DNA from: Motacilla alba alba
Lineage: Eukaryota > Chordata > Aves > Passeriformes > Motacillidae
Length of the DNA stretch: 64,000 nt
Reading direction: 5' to 3'
Assembly: GCF_015832195.1 (NCBI RefSeq)
Contig: NC_052017.1
Span: 13,406,790 to 13,470,789 of the forward strand
The notes beneath the pieces are model-generated. The model was given only the letters and a program-made list of their open reading frames with translations. It did no database searches and was not told the origin of the DNA. Each line of letters begins with the position of its first letter. Position 1 is the first letter of the stretch. Position numbers and translations under genes: made by a program. This document shows positions 18,901-32,220 of the stretch, one piece after another.

Positions 18901-21690
18901 ATGACACCTATTGCTAAACAGGGTGATTATTTGGAATGTAGGAGATTGCCTGTAATATGAAAACCTAGTAATTTATCATTATTACATTTCTATTTCTAAG
19001 CATAATTGTCTTAATCCTGTTACAGTGCATTGAAATGAACTGTTAATTATGCTATGTAAAACATCTGCCAATTAATTTTTCCTCATACTCTTTGAAGGTT
19101 GATAGTGTTTCAGTAATGTTTTGCTTTTACAATTGTCATTCACTGTAAGTTTTCTGAATTCAGAACCAGCAAGTTAACTTTCCTGTTAAGCGTAATGCTA
19201 GAAAAATAATAATTATCATATGAGTAAGTATTTTCTAAGGAGTGCTGTCTATTGATAAGAAGAGATTCGGAGTTAGAATTCAGGATTTCATTTCATGATT
19301 GTTGCACTCAGCAGCATGGAAAAGCTTCAGTTTTCTGTTCTCATTTGTTTTTCTGTCAAATTGCTGTGAGTGAGCAGAATGTTATGAATTTAAGTGAGCG
19401 CAGGATTCGTAACAGTGACATAACAAGAGTGGTTGGTGTGTTGGAACAATATATAAATGATTAGCAGCACTGATAGAAATTGCAAATGAGATTGCTTTTT
19501 ATTTTCTTCTGAACTCAAACATTTGATATTCCAGTTATTACCTAAATTTCATTTTGATCACTGTGTTTTTTCAGATCCAATTGCTGTTCTTGCCATATTC
19601 TTCTGTGTGTGATTCTGAGTAAATTAGCTAGCTACCCTTTTTATGCAAGAATTCATTGCCTGTAGGAAAGGGGTGATACTGGTCAGAGGCATTTTGTAAG
19701 AACTAATGAGTAGTAACTTTTGTGCGCTTTCTGTTCCTAAGTTTTCATATTGAGAGTATGAGAGGCAATACTAGCAAATGCCTAGAAATACATGATTTGT
19801 ATTGATTATTGGATAGAAAATTCTTGTGGAAAAATAGCACAGTCAGTGTTGAGCTTTAGAGGATGTATTCTAAGTGCGTGCTTGTCTTTGCTTAGAAGAT
19901 GTTTGTATTACTTCAAGATACCTAATCACTGGGGATGCATCCAGAGATACTTTTTAAAAGCTGTAATAATTTCCCACCACTTCTTATTTAGCACCTATAT
20001 AGACCTTCAGCTTGGTGATCCAAATGTCTGAACACTGAGCCAAGATCATAGATGGACTAATGTCAGACTATGCCACCAGCAGGGCTGTTATCAATAGGTA
20101 CAGAATGATTTTATTGAAAGAGGTTATGTCTGACTGATGATTAAGCTGATGGTGTTATTTCCTCCATGGTGGTTAGGAATGCTGCAGATATATTTTTGTA
20201 CCTTTTTATATTCTAATGGTGTGAGGCACAAGGTTGATTGCAATGTTTTAAAAGCATTTTTACGGCAATTTTGAGTGGTTTCAGCTAATAATTTTAATCA
20301 AGTTTTAGATCACTGCCCATATGAAAAAAAATAGGTAGTGAATGTGTGATTTCTGCAAGGTGCTGTTGTGGTTTCAATCTTTTACCATAGGAGATGCTCT
20401 AGTATTAATAAGCATGTCCTAGCACATTTATGACTCAAGATAAGACATTAATTCCTAGTGAATAATTAATATAACAGTTAAGTGGCTGTGATCATGAATG
20501 CTTTTTGACCAGTCTGAATTTCCTGGAATGTTCAGTGATAAGCCACATAAACTTCTGCATAATGCAGTACTTAGAACTGACCCTCAGGCTCAGTTTTGAC
20601 TGTTAGCAGCTGGTGATTTACCTGGGATGTGGTGTGGCACATTTAAACTGGCTTCGTGCAGCACCATAGGGAGGCTGTGGCTGCCTTTGGAACACTGGCA
20701 TTGAAGACACTTGCTGAAAAATTCCCAGTTTCATCTAAGACAACATACGTGTCCCTCCACTGTGCCAGGGTTGTCTTAGTGCCACCATTGCAGTGTCATC
20801 CAGAAGCCACACCCGTGTGTACAAATTTGTTGATTTGGAGTAAACCTTGTTTTGCTGCATCGTTGCCTTTAGATGCTTGGTGTTGATTCTCCCTTGATAT
20901 TAAATGCAGGGAAAATAGTGAGATGAAATGTTTGCCATGGTTGCCTGAAAGTTTGCAGCAGAAATCGGAGTGAGACACAGATCCCTCTGAGGTGCTCCAT
21001 GCTGGCATTACTTCATGGGGAATGTGTTTCCTGCCATGGATTTATACATAGGCATTATTTCTTTTTCAACTTGTTTTTCCTGTCTGTCTTTTCCAGACAC
21101 TATCTCTTTCTTTAGTCTTTCAGGTCTTGTAAATCCGATAGGCCAGTGAGAGAAGGATAAGGATTTTTAGGGAGCTCTGTCATTAGTGTGTTAGGCATTG
21201 AAGTTTTTCTTGAAGAAAGGATAGTGCAGAAAGCTGTAGCTTTATAGGCTTCTTTGGCAGAACAGACACCTACTGTGTACCTAATCCCTTGGTTTTCACT
21301 TCTCTGGGATAAGCAAAGTGTAAAGAAACGGGGTTAGCATTACAATCACATGTTTTTGTTTCAGGACATACAGTAGGAACATGAAGTTTGAATAGAGCAG
21401 CACTTTTGAACTGAGTATGTTGGCCTGAATAAAGTACAGTGATTATGGTACCTGCAACAGACTGGTCCCTGTGAGAAGTTCTGAGATTAAGAACCAGCAG
21501 AATGTAATTTTAATGGTGTGATCAGTTTTTGAAATGTAGAATCTCATTTGATTAAACCAGTTTCTATGACAGCCCAGATCAGAGTGTTGGCATTAGGGAG
21601 AGTAATGTAAGTAGAGACAAGCAATGGACTTATTATAGGGAGAAGTAACAAACATGTGGATGTACTTAAACATGGGCTTTTGCAGAGCTT

Positions 21691-21715
21691 TGATTTCCAT
21701 TCTAAATGGAAATCA
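21691..21715. repeat. Perfect 11-bp inverted repeat with 3-base loop
   Basis: TGATTTCCATT at 21691-21701, loop CTA, exact reverse complement at 21705-21715. It could form a compact RNA stem on either strand. It is too short for a microRNA precursor. Confidence 0.8.
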
Positions 21716-23222
21716 CATGCTAGAATTTTTGTGCTTTGGAAAAGCATTTAATTTTTTTCTAAATCATATCTTAATCCATCCAAACCTTTAAACTGAAGTT
21801 ATTTTTGCATGTGGAACATCTTTTTTGATATTAAATTAAATCCTTAAAATGGACATAACAGGAAGTGCAGTGGGGCTGTTCTACGGTACTTTCATGAGCT
21901 AGCATTTTTGCCTATAAATACTTACCAAAGTTAATCCACATCTAATACACAAAAAACTCTTCCTTGATGGGATTAAGATTAAAGCAGAGCACATTTCCCA
22001 TAAAATCTCAGAATTCAGATCTAGGTTTTGATATTTAGCAGCTGCTGTTTGATTTGAATGAATGCAATCTTTGCCAGATGTGACATATTAACTTTACTAA
22101 TATGAATAATGAGCCTCTGTATATGAGCAAATAAGATTCATTAGTGTTTATCTAACATATCAAACATATGACAGATATTAAAATTCTTAGTCTAGGAAGA
22201 GATAGAAAAAGAAAGCAAGAATCAGAATTCTGGTTGTTTAGTTGGCTTAAGCCCTGAATAATTTTATAATCAGGTAAGTTGACACTTTAGGTCCTCAAAA
22301 CCTTTAATGCAACACAACTGTTTGATTAAAAAAAAAAAAAAAGGCCTTGTATTTCTGGAGAAAACTGGGTTGGAGTGTGCATGCCACTACTCGATCAGTA
22401 GGCAAGATTTTCTCTGCTGATGGAGTTGCTCTAGTTATATTTTTGTTTAATGCCATCGCATGGTGGGATGCACCAGCTCTCAGTTACTCCTCCCAAGGAG
22501 GTCCCTCAAGTGTTGTTGGGGAGGTGTGTTTCAGGCCACCTCCAATGTTCTGTTTTCAGTACCTCCAGCAGTAATACATTACATTTTTATAAGCACTAAA
22601 CATCATCCCCGACAAAACAGTTGTTGACCAAAAAAGCTGTTTTGTTTCCTTAGAGCTGTTTGTTTCATGTGTTCTGCATTTGTATATGTGGTGGCATAGG
22701 ATGAGAGTGAGTCATCGTTTTTTTGTGTACCTCAGTGTAGAGGGTGGCCTGATAAAACAGCAGTGTCACCCACTTAACTTGAAGGACAAAACAGTTTGAG
22801 TCACTCCTGATGTTAAGAATGTCTTTGCACAACAGCTAAGTGAAATCTCCTCTCTTGCATATATCCTGCTGCATTCTATTTTGTCACAATAATAGAGACA
22901 AGTTTTATTCGTTTCCTGAACTATAAGGCTTATGATTCCTTAGTATTGTGGATACCTTATCAGAAATAATTAAATAATGGGTGATGTATTAAAATTTTCT
23001 AAAGACTGAAAATATCTTGGAAAAAGCTGTTACGTTAGGTTGGAATTCCCTCTATTGGAACCCAATGACTAAACTTGGGATTTTGAAATTTCCCGTAGTT
23101 TTACAACCTACACTTCCTTGAGAGCTCTCACATCCACCAAACTCATCTTTGAGAACTTCACGTTTTCCATCTGGGTAAATTGTAATGAGAGAAGACACAT
23201 TTGTGAGACAAAAGGTTGATAG

Positions 23223-23287
23223 ATGAACAAAATAGTATTTAAACATTTTATATGAACAAAATACTATTTAAAACAGTATTTAAACAG
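23223..23287. repeat. Imperfect tandem duplication, about 29-bp period
   Basis: ATGAACAAAATAGTATTTAA at 23223-23242 recurs at 23252 with a single base inversion (AGT to ACT). A third partial copy, GTATTTAAACAG, follows at 23276-23287. The units contain mutually complementary TAGTATTT/AATACTAT parts, so the array can also fold back. Confidence 0.75.
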
Positions 23288-23896
23288 TGGCTAACAGGGC
23301 TGTAATGTCAGAAGGCTGCACACAACAGAACGAGACAGGTAAAATGACTACTGAATGGGGTCATTTAAGTTATTAAGAAGTTAATTATTTGTATGAATGT
23401 CATCGCTGTGGTGTATATATATGGACATGTAAGGGTGTGTTGTATGTGTACATGCATATATGTGTGCATTCAAGAGCTTTGTAAAAGTTTTTATGCACAT
23501 GTGTTCATATATATGACTGGAGATGCAGAGCTTTATTGATTGCTCTGTGAGAGGGAACAGGAGCACATTTTTGTACACATAGTCACAAAGTAATGTGCAG
23601 ACAAGTTTCAGTGACTGAATAACTGCTGAGAAGGCAGCAGGTCTAAGCTTGCAAGAGAATGAACTTCACTGGAGAGAATGCTGCCAGACTTGTAGCAGCA
23701 GCGAGTCACTTAGGAAACCTGTCCTAACTTGACTGAAAATTGCTTCCCCCGTTAGGTGGGAGGAAGGTTTTCTTTGGTGTTCAGTTTCTGTTTTCACCTA
23801 TCTCATGCTGCTTACTCACCGGCTGAACCCTGATGAGGTCCTGCAAAGGGAGGAAGTCCCAAACAATAGTGTGTAAAACATGAAACCCCAGCCTGT

Positions 23897-24460
23897 CGAG
23901 AGAGGTGATTGTCCCACTGTGCTCCTCACTGGTGTGGCCTCACCTTGGAAATTGTGTGAAGTTTTGGGCACTGCAGGATAAGAAAGTTCTGAAGCTATTA
24001 GAGAATGTCCAAAGGAGAGCAATAAGGATAGGAAAGGGCCTTGAGAGGAAGCTGTGTGAGGAGCAGCTGCGGTCACTTGGTCTGTTCAGCCTGGAGAAGA
24101 GGAGACTGAGGGGAGACCTCATTGTGATCTTCAACATCCTCCTGAGGGAAAGAGGAGGGGCAGGCACTGATCTCTTCTCTCTAGTGATCTCTGACGTGAC
24201 CCAAGGGAATGGCCTTAAGGTGTGTCTGGGGAGGTTTAGGCTGGATATTAGGAAAAGTTTCTTCACCCAGAGGGTGGTTGGGCACTGGATCAGACTCTGC
24301 AGGGAAGTTGTGACAGCACCAGCCTAACAGAGATCCAGAAGCATGGACAATGCTCTTGGGCACAGGGTGTGACTCTCAGGGTGTCCTGTACAGGGCCAGG
24401 ACTTTGACTTCACCATCTTTCAGGTTTCCTTCCAACTCAACATATTCTGTAATTCTGTGA
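23897..24460 (+). mobile_element. CR1 LINE 3' fragment, + orientation
   Basis: Truncated 3' end of a chicken-repeat-1 non-LTR retrotransposon. The reverse-transcriptase C-terminal segment is still readable: motifs [27 protein letters not shown] and [17 protein letters not shown] all fit the CR1 ORF2 tail. The element ends with the typical ATTCTGTAATTCTGTGA-like 3' repeat at 24443-24460. The frame stays open for 140 codons (23905-24327) before a stop slightly short of the usual ORF2 end. The 5' truncation is normal for CR1. It is not expected to be mobile. Confidence 0.93.
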
Positions 24461-27449
24461 TAAAAGGATAAAGAAGACTAGAGGCTGTTACTAGTATGAT
24501 GAGAAATCTAATGGCACTCTAACCGTTGAAGTCTATTTTAATGTTGTTTATAAAATTAAATCTGATTTTATGATCAGATCAGAACTTACATAGAGGATAA
24601 TGTTATGTGGAAGAGAAAAGCAACCCCCCCCCATTTATCTTATGGCTTTTAAAAATCTCTGTATATATCAAAATACTGCCGTAAGTTTGTTCTAGTCAGG
24701 AAGTTTATCTTTAAATTTACAATATGTTTATGTTGTATATAAAAAGTGAAAAGCTTATCTCAAATGTTGTTTAGCATAAACTGATGCTAAGTATGATTTT
24801 GAAGCTAAAAAAGTCACCTACATATTTTATCACCAATCAAATTTTTATTATAAATTACGTACTTGAGCAGCTTCATTCATCCAACTGAAGTTATTTCAGA
24901 TGACCTTTTCCTCAACAGCCTCTGTCTGAACAGAATATTGTTCTGCTGTTAATTGTTTTGGACATAGTGTGTGAAAAATCTTAAGGGAGTTGAATTTTGT
25001 TGTTCAGGGTTCACAGTACATAATTTTGCTTGCATGTTTACTGCTGGCCTGTCAAAATATATGATGGAATAAATTTCTTCTACAGATCAACTAATCATGA
25101 AAATAGTGTTGAGGTGTTTGATTGACATAGTGAAGCTGTTAATTTAGAGAGTATCAAGATCAGATGGAAGCTATTGCAATTAAGAAGTGACTGTGTTCTC
25201 AGCTGAAAATGTTTAGTGCTGCATTTTAGATTTTTTGTGCATCTTTATGCTTTCTCATGGATGTATTAGGGAATTTCTGTGATTTGTTACATTTAAATAC
25301 TTAATGTTCAACACAATTTCAGTGCAAATTTTTCTCTTTTATAATAGCTGTTTTTATATTGATTGGGGAGAACTGCTGTACATGTAATGTTTCTGTACTC
25401 TAAAGGGTTTTGGAGAACAAAGGATTTAGCCATGATGAGATTTTGCTGTGGCTTTTTTTGTTTTGTTTTCATTTTTATAACTTTGGTTCAAAACGTTATA
25501 GTAGCAAGCTAAAAATCTTTCTGCTCATTTCTCTGTGACTTGCTCCCTTATGCTTATAGGTTCCTTGTCACTATATGGTACTGCTCCAAGGTTTGTATTA
25601 TGAAGTTATATTCAATATACCATTCATAGTAAGACCTTTGATACCATGGTGTGGCATAAATGTTAAATTTGCTACTTTCATATCCATAGCACTTGAAAGT
25701 TAGTAGTTCAGTTTTTATTGAAAGCCACATTTTTCACGTTTGTTCTGCTTTTTTTAAATTTTATTTTACATTCAAGCATATGATATTGACAGGTGTCACA
25801 CAGAGTCTGGAGGGCAAAAGGCTTCTTATGTCCCTAAAATTCCAGACACAGATATGGTGGTAAAGCAAATGTGCTTAGGTGGGAAAAATTGTAGATACCC
25901 TCTGAAGTCCCTAAAGAAATTTAGCCGTAGCCTAATAGTGGTAATTTTCTTCCTTGGGTGAGTTGAGCAATTTTCTCATGCTTTCAGTACTTCTGATCCA
26001 GTGCTGAGGCTGCTGTTTCTCATTTTTTCACTAGCATGATCTGCTTGCTCATGTACAGCTGCTTCAGAGTAGTTTGTTCCAGGTTTTGGCCTCACATTTC
26101 AGCTGCACACTCAGGTGTCTGTAGCCTGATACTGCCTTATTTCCTTATTCAAGATTGCAGGAAACAAGCAAGCATAAGCCTCACATTAAAACAGTGCTGA
26201 ACTGATATCACAGCTCTCACTGAAGAGAAGTAGGGTAGAGGCCCTTAGCCAAGTCTTTGAGGATGCTTGTGAGATGCTCGCTCCAACTGACCCCTTGTCA
26301 TATAGAAATGCACCTGACAGGCTTGGGAGACTGCTTTGCCTGAAGTTTTGGTGGATTGTTTGAAGATTAGAAAATACCGGAGGAAGAGGGAAATTGATTC
26401 TAAATTTATGTTAACAGTAGTAAACAAAAATTCAGTAAGCATATCTGCTTTCTTGGATAAACCACACATCCTACCTTGGCTTTATCTCTCTTTTGGCTCA
26501 CAAGCTTTATTCCTACTACTATTTATTAAGGAATATGAAAGTGATCAGTGTTACAAAAACTATAAGTTAACATGCATCTGTTTCAGATTGTTTTATTCTG
26601 CAGCCACTCGACAAAATGTGGATTCAAATGTATGCTGGAGCTAGTGCTTCTGTGAGCCAAGCAGGAAAATTAGGGTGGTAATTTTCCCATAATTTGGGAA
26701 ACATCTTGTAGATAGCGTGTTTTTCAATGGTCACAATACACCTTTCCATTCCTCACAGCTAGTGTTGCTCATGCTGCTTCATGTGGCCAAGACATATGTT
26801 TGAATAGTGGGATTCACAAGGAAGCCAGCCTAGCTATGGCACGTTGATAGGGGGTATTAATTTTTTTCATTGTTTTGGGGGGTCTTTTGGGTTTGTTTGA
26901 TGAACCATTGTGCTTAGTTATAAGCAAAAGGAGTCTAGTGCAAAGAGAAGGGCTGGTGAACACATGAAGGTTCACGCTTTTAACAAGTGGGAAAAGAGAA
27001 AACTCCTGTTTTTCTTCCCTCAGCTGTTGCGGCTCTCTCAGCAGTCTGACTGCGTTCCCATGTGACATTTTTGCACTGTATTTCTAGGTCAATGGTGACA
27101 CAACTAGCGTGCTTGTGCCCAAATTGATCATCTCAGTCTGCTGTGCTCCACATGGCTTTCACATCTATCTTTGCCATAGGCTGTGTTTGCATTTCCTGAA
27201 GTCTTAAGAAACAGGGACAGCTCAGCAGGCACACATTAACTTCTCATACGTGTTCTCACTCATATGAGTGAGCTTTGCAAATAGATCAGTGATGTGGGAA
27301 AAGTTGGTATAAAATCAGTGTCAGAAACAGAGGTGACATGTTGCTAAGATTATGAAAATTTGGCCAGATTAATTCTTCCAGAGAAGAACTGCTGATGCTG
27401 GACCTTAGTGTGCACCTTCTACTGTATGTTCTCTTTCTCCTTCATGTAG

Positions 27450-27527
27450 GTGAAAAAAACCCCGGCGCAGTCGGGTTCACAAGCAGAGAATCATGCCTTT
27501 AAGGGCATTACTTTTTTTGTTAATTGA
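27450..27527 (+). other. Exon-like segment with strong splice acceptor in the PARD3 intron
   Basis: The pyrimidine tract at about 27428-27449 ends in ttcatgtag, one of the better acceptor-like sites in this intron. Read in phase 0, as required after the PARD3 exon ending at 15922, it gives 25 codons (VKKTPAQSGSQAENHAFK and seven more) and then TGA. The segment includes a locally CpG-rich patch (ccccggcgcagtcggg). There is no obvious donor before the stop and no AATAAA close by. It could be a cryptic or alternative terminal exon, a pseudoexon, or chance. Confidence 0.2.
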
Positions 27528-27531
27528 TAAA

Positions 27532-27558
27532 GTTATAACCAAAAGTGGTTATAACCAC
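27532..27558. repeat. Overlapping inverted repeats
   Basis: GTTATAACC at 27532-27540 pairs with GGTTATAAC at 27547-27555 across a 6-base loop. GTGGTTATAACCAC at 27545-27558 is itself a perfect 14-base palindrome. Only one of the two structures could form at a time. Confidence 0.75.
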
Positions 27559-28560
27559 GTTGTTGGATTTGAGAGAGGATCAGAAACAAGTGAACAGCAT
27601 CTACTGTAAGAGATAGGGCTGGTGAACAGCCTGTCCCTCCCGTTCCTCCCTTTGGCGGAAGTCTCTTGGACATGAGCACTGCTTCTCAGGGCATAGCCAC
27701 TTTCATTCCTGGCTGTTGTGCTCATTCTGCTGCCCCAAGAGTGTCACTGCTCTGTGGGGACACTGCAAGGCCTCTGGTCCCAGCCTGTAGCCACCCTGCA
27801 TTTGGCAGGAGGTGAAGCATGAGGCCAGTCACCTGTATGGCTTTTGGATGCATGGATAAGTGTCACTGAGCACCTCTTTGCTGGCAGCTGTGGCAGGCCT
27901 GTGACTGTAATTCAGGGTGCTTAAAACCTGGATTTTCCCAGCCAGGCTAAAACTGGGTTATGAGGACAACAGAGATTCAGAGAGATGGGTAAGAGGACAG
28001 AGCTAAAGGGCAAAGCTGGGAAAAAGAGGAAAACTGGCACTCAGAGCTGGATTTGATGATAAGCCTGACAACACCAGAGAGATGTGCTTTTGCAGATCTC
28101 AGCTGTGTAGTTGTCGTTTTAAATAAAATGGGGTGAACAAGTAATTTCTGAATTTAATTTTCTTGAACTTAGTTTCTCTCCAAGACTGCAAAGCTCCATA
28201 GATGGTGATGGTACTTCAAAAATTCTGTAGGTTTGCAAGTAGGAAAATATTTCTGATAAAGCTCTCTTTTGGCTAATGAAATAGGAACTTACGTGTGAGT
28301 TAGTATTGATGGCAGATTCAGTAATGACATGTGATGCAATTACTTTACTAGAGAGAGAAGCACTTAGACATATTTAAGGTATTTCTGAACCTGGGCGTCA
28401 GCTGGAGGTGATTGAAAATACACTATTTCTGCACATTTCTTCACGTAATTACTGTGGAAAATATTGTGGCATTGTAGTAAAAAGCAGAGAGTTTTGAATG
28501 CTAATAGCTGTAGGGGGAAGAGAATTCCCAGAGAAATGCTATTCTATAAATCCATGCTAA

Positions 28561-29404
<844 letters not shown>

Positions 29405-30480
29405 TGATATTGGGATTGGCAATTTCCACTTCTGAGGTATTTGTGTTTACAGGAGATGTCATGTTTCCTCTGGGACTTGAAAAATAATATCTGAGAAGCT
29501 AAAGAAAGAGAGAACTACAGAATTATCTGGATTTCAGTGTTAGACATGCTAACGTTATTACTGATCAATAAAGTTTTTCTTTCGAGAATTTTTGTCAATG
29601 AAAAACAGGAAACACTGAATAAAACTGTATTGATTTTGTAATTGGATCTCACTGTTTACGTGATTTTTGTTCAGCGGAGTTTTTTATGGAGGTCTATTAG
29701 ATCTTTCATTTATAGACTTTGTGTTAACTGACTTGTTTCTTTGTCACTTCCAGTTTTTTTTAACTAAGAGTAGAGCTCTTATATTTCATCATTATATTTT
29801 ATCTAAACAAAAGATTCATGTATAGATTCTACAAAACTTTGTCTAGGCCTTAATTGTAGGGGAGGTTGAACTACTGAATTTAGGGTGAAATGGTGATTCT
29901 TCTGATGATTTGCGACTTTTGTCTTCTCTAGTGCAATATTAATTTGTTGATGTTTTGAATATATTCATGATTTCTAATAGTTTAGCTTCTATTTAATGTA
30001 AGTAATGCTATATACTAGGAATATATGGAAATATAATGAGAAGGACTGTAGATGTTGGGGAAGACTGAATTAGACTTCAGAAGAAATTGAAGAAAGGACT
30101 GAGTTAAGTAGGATACAGCTGAATGGTGTGTCAGAAATGCATCTCTTCTTTAGAAATCTAAAAGTCAATTCTTTCATTCTTGCTAATATAGTAAGGTCTT
30201 ATCAGGAATGTTGTTTCTTAATCATCATGCTTCAAAAACGATGTGCACAAATTGGTTTAGTATCACTGCTCCTGCCTAGGGGAAAAAAGAATGGTGTACT
30301 TTTTAATGCATAAATCTAACCTTCAGAAAAAATCAGTCCGTAGTGTATTATAAAATCATGTCTGAGAAAGACACTAGGCTTTTTGAAAGTGTTAAGCTCC
30401 TCTTGATTAACTGCTTATACAAAGTTTTTGTACACATGCATGTTTATATATGCACACTGCTAGAAAGCCAGTTTGGATTG

Positions 30481-30516
30481 TTGCATTTGTTGGATTTATT
30501 GGATTTGTTGGATTTG
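30481..30516. repeat. 9-bp minisatellite, about four units
   Basis: Units TTGCATTTG, TTGGATTTA, TTGGATTTG, TTGGATTTG are contiguous, with a partial copy just before. The period is a multiple of three, so the + strand frame reads a Leu/Leu/Asp repeat. This explains the short open frame there, which is not a gene. Confidence 0.85.
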
Positions 30517-31846
30517 TCTTGCTTAGTGTTGGAGGAATTCTGACCTTTTTTGTATGTGGTGATGTCCTTATCTAGGCCTAATTCAGACTGTTCTTTGGAG
30601 ACTGTTCCTTGTTTACCCAATTTCCAATTTGTAGATGCTACTACATGTTATTACACAAAAAGGGTGAAATATTTTAGACTATTTCTGTGTTTAGTTGGTT
30701 TTGTTTTTTTTTTTCCTAAAAGGATGTAGAACCTGATCCGTTTTGTCCTAGTGAAAGTCTTCTCGATTTAATTAATCCAGACAGTGTTTGTAAACACAAG
30801 GGAGATAATCCAGCAGTGATGAAACAAAGACATTTTTCCTTGAATCCAGCACAATTTTTACTCATTCAAGAGTAGCTTGGTCCGCTATATGTGCTTGGCA
30901 TTTAATACAATTTATTTTGCAGAAATCGGGTGCCAAAAGCAGCACAGCTGACTGCAATATATGTGCTTCAAGATAAAAGAACTGATTGTGCAAACAGATT
31001 TAGATACACTGAAATGTACCTGCACAAGGGCAGGATAGGCCCTGCCTTTCTGGGCCTCCTTTACAGTTTTTTGTGCATTTTCCCAACTCCTTAAGATGCT
31101 GGCAAGATGAGCTATAATGATTAGGAAAGCATTGATATGTCACTATTGCTGTAGTAATCATCTCTACAAAGTAATTTTTGTGAGTAATTTTTCCAAAGAA
31201 TTATTGCTTTTATCACACTTACCCAAAGGAAATACGATGCCAATACTGTTTGCATATTTTAATATGATGAAAGGATGACTTGTAAAGCTGTTTACCTGCT
31301 GAGCTGGCAATATGCAAGAAGTCACTTTTCTGGAAGTCTTGCAATGCCCTGACTTCAATGAAATGGAAAGCAAAGAGAGGTTTTTTCCTTGGTATTTTGC
31401 AATTAAACCCTATATCCTCTTTCAAGAATGTGACCAGTTTAAGCTTTAGATATTGTTAGGCTGATGTAACACTGATAAGCTGTGATAATGTTATATCTGA
31501 ATGTTGCAGGAACACCATATATGAGTGTGGTATTCAGTCAGCTCGGTCCCTCAGTAGTGGCTGTGGGGCCTGAAAACTGGCTGGAGACAGCATCACCTCA
31601 GTGGCTGGCCTTGTCTTGGCTGTATTTTGCTTAATTTAGCATCACAGATTGCTTAGACATGCTGGTATACAAATTTTCCCCTTGGAACATTCCAGTAACA
31701 GCCACCAGGAAAGATTTTTAGTATTAGAACACAAAAAGAGATGACATTTGACTGACGGCAAATTCCGGAGCTTGCAGATTAGAAACAACAGCATAAAAAT
31801 GGCAGACCCTTATCTTAATAACTCCCACCTTTTATCACCATAGCAG

Positions 31847-32220
31847 CACAGAATCATTTAGATTAAAGACTGTTGACTCCAACCATTAACCCAGCACTGC
31901 CAAATTCATCCCTAAACCATGTTGCCTAGTGCCACATCTACACGTTTTGAAGACCTGCAGAGATGGTGACTCAGCCACTTCCCTGGGCATCCCTGTTCCA
32001 AAGCTTGACTGTACTTTTCATGAAATATTTTACTTAATATCCTGTCTCAATCTTCCCTGGCATAACTGGTGACTGCTTTCTCTTGTCCTATCACTTTCTA
32101 CCTTTGGGAAAGCACCAACCCCCACCTGTCTAAATCCTCCTTTTTGAGAGCTGTAGAGAGCAAAAAGGTCTCTCCTTAGCCTTCTCTTTACTCCAGGCTA
32201 AACGCCCCCAGCTCCTCAGA
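31847..32220 (-). mobile_element. CR1 LINE 3' fragment, minus orientation
   Basis: On the + strand it starts cacagaatcattt (the reversed CR1 3' terminal repeat). It proceeds through ctccaaccatt, cctgggcatccctgttcc and tgtcctatcac, and ends ctttactccaggctaaacgcccccagctcctcag, all hallmarks of reversed CR1. About 370 bases survive, with many substitutions, so it is an old 5'-truncated copy without coding capacity. Confidence 0.92.

Noticed and set aside
27449..27482. CCCCGGCGCAGTCGGGTTC resembling part of a tRNA
   Set aside because: The GGTTC-like element is present by chance. No acceptor stem, D-arm or anticodon arm can be folded around it.
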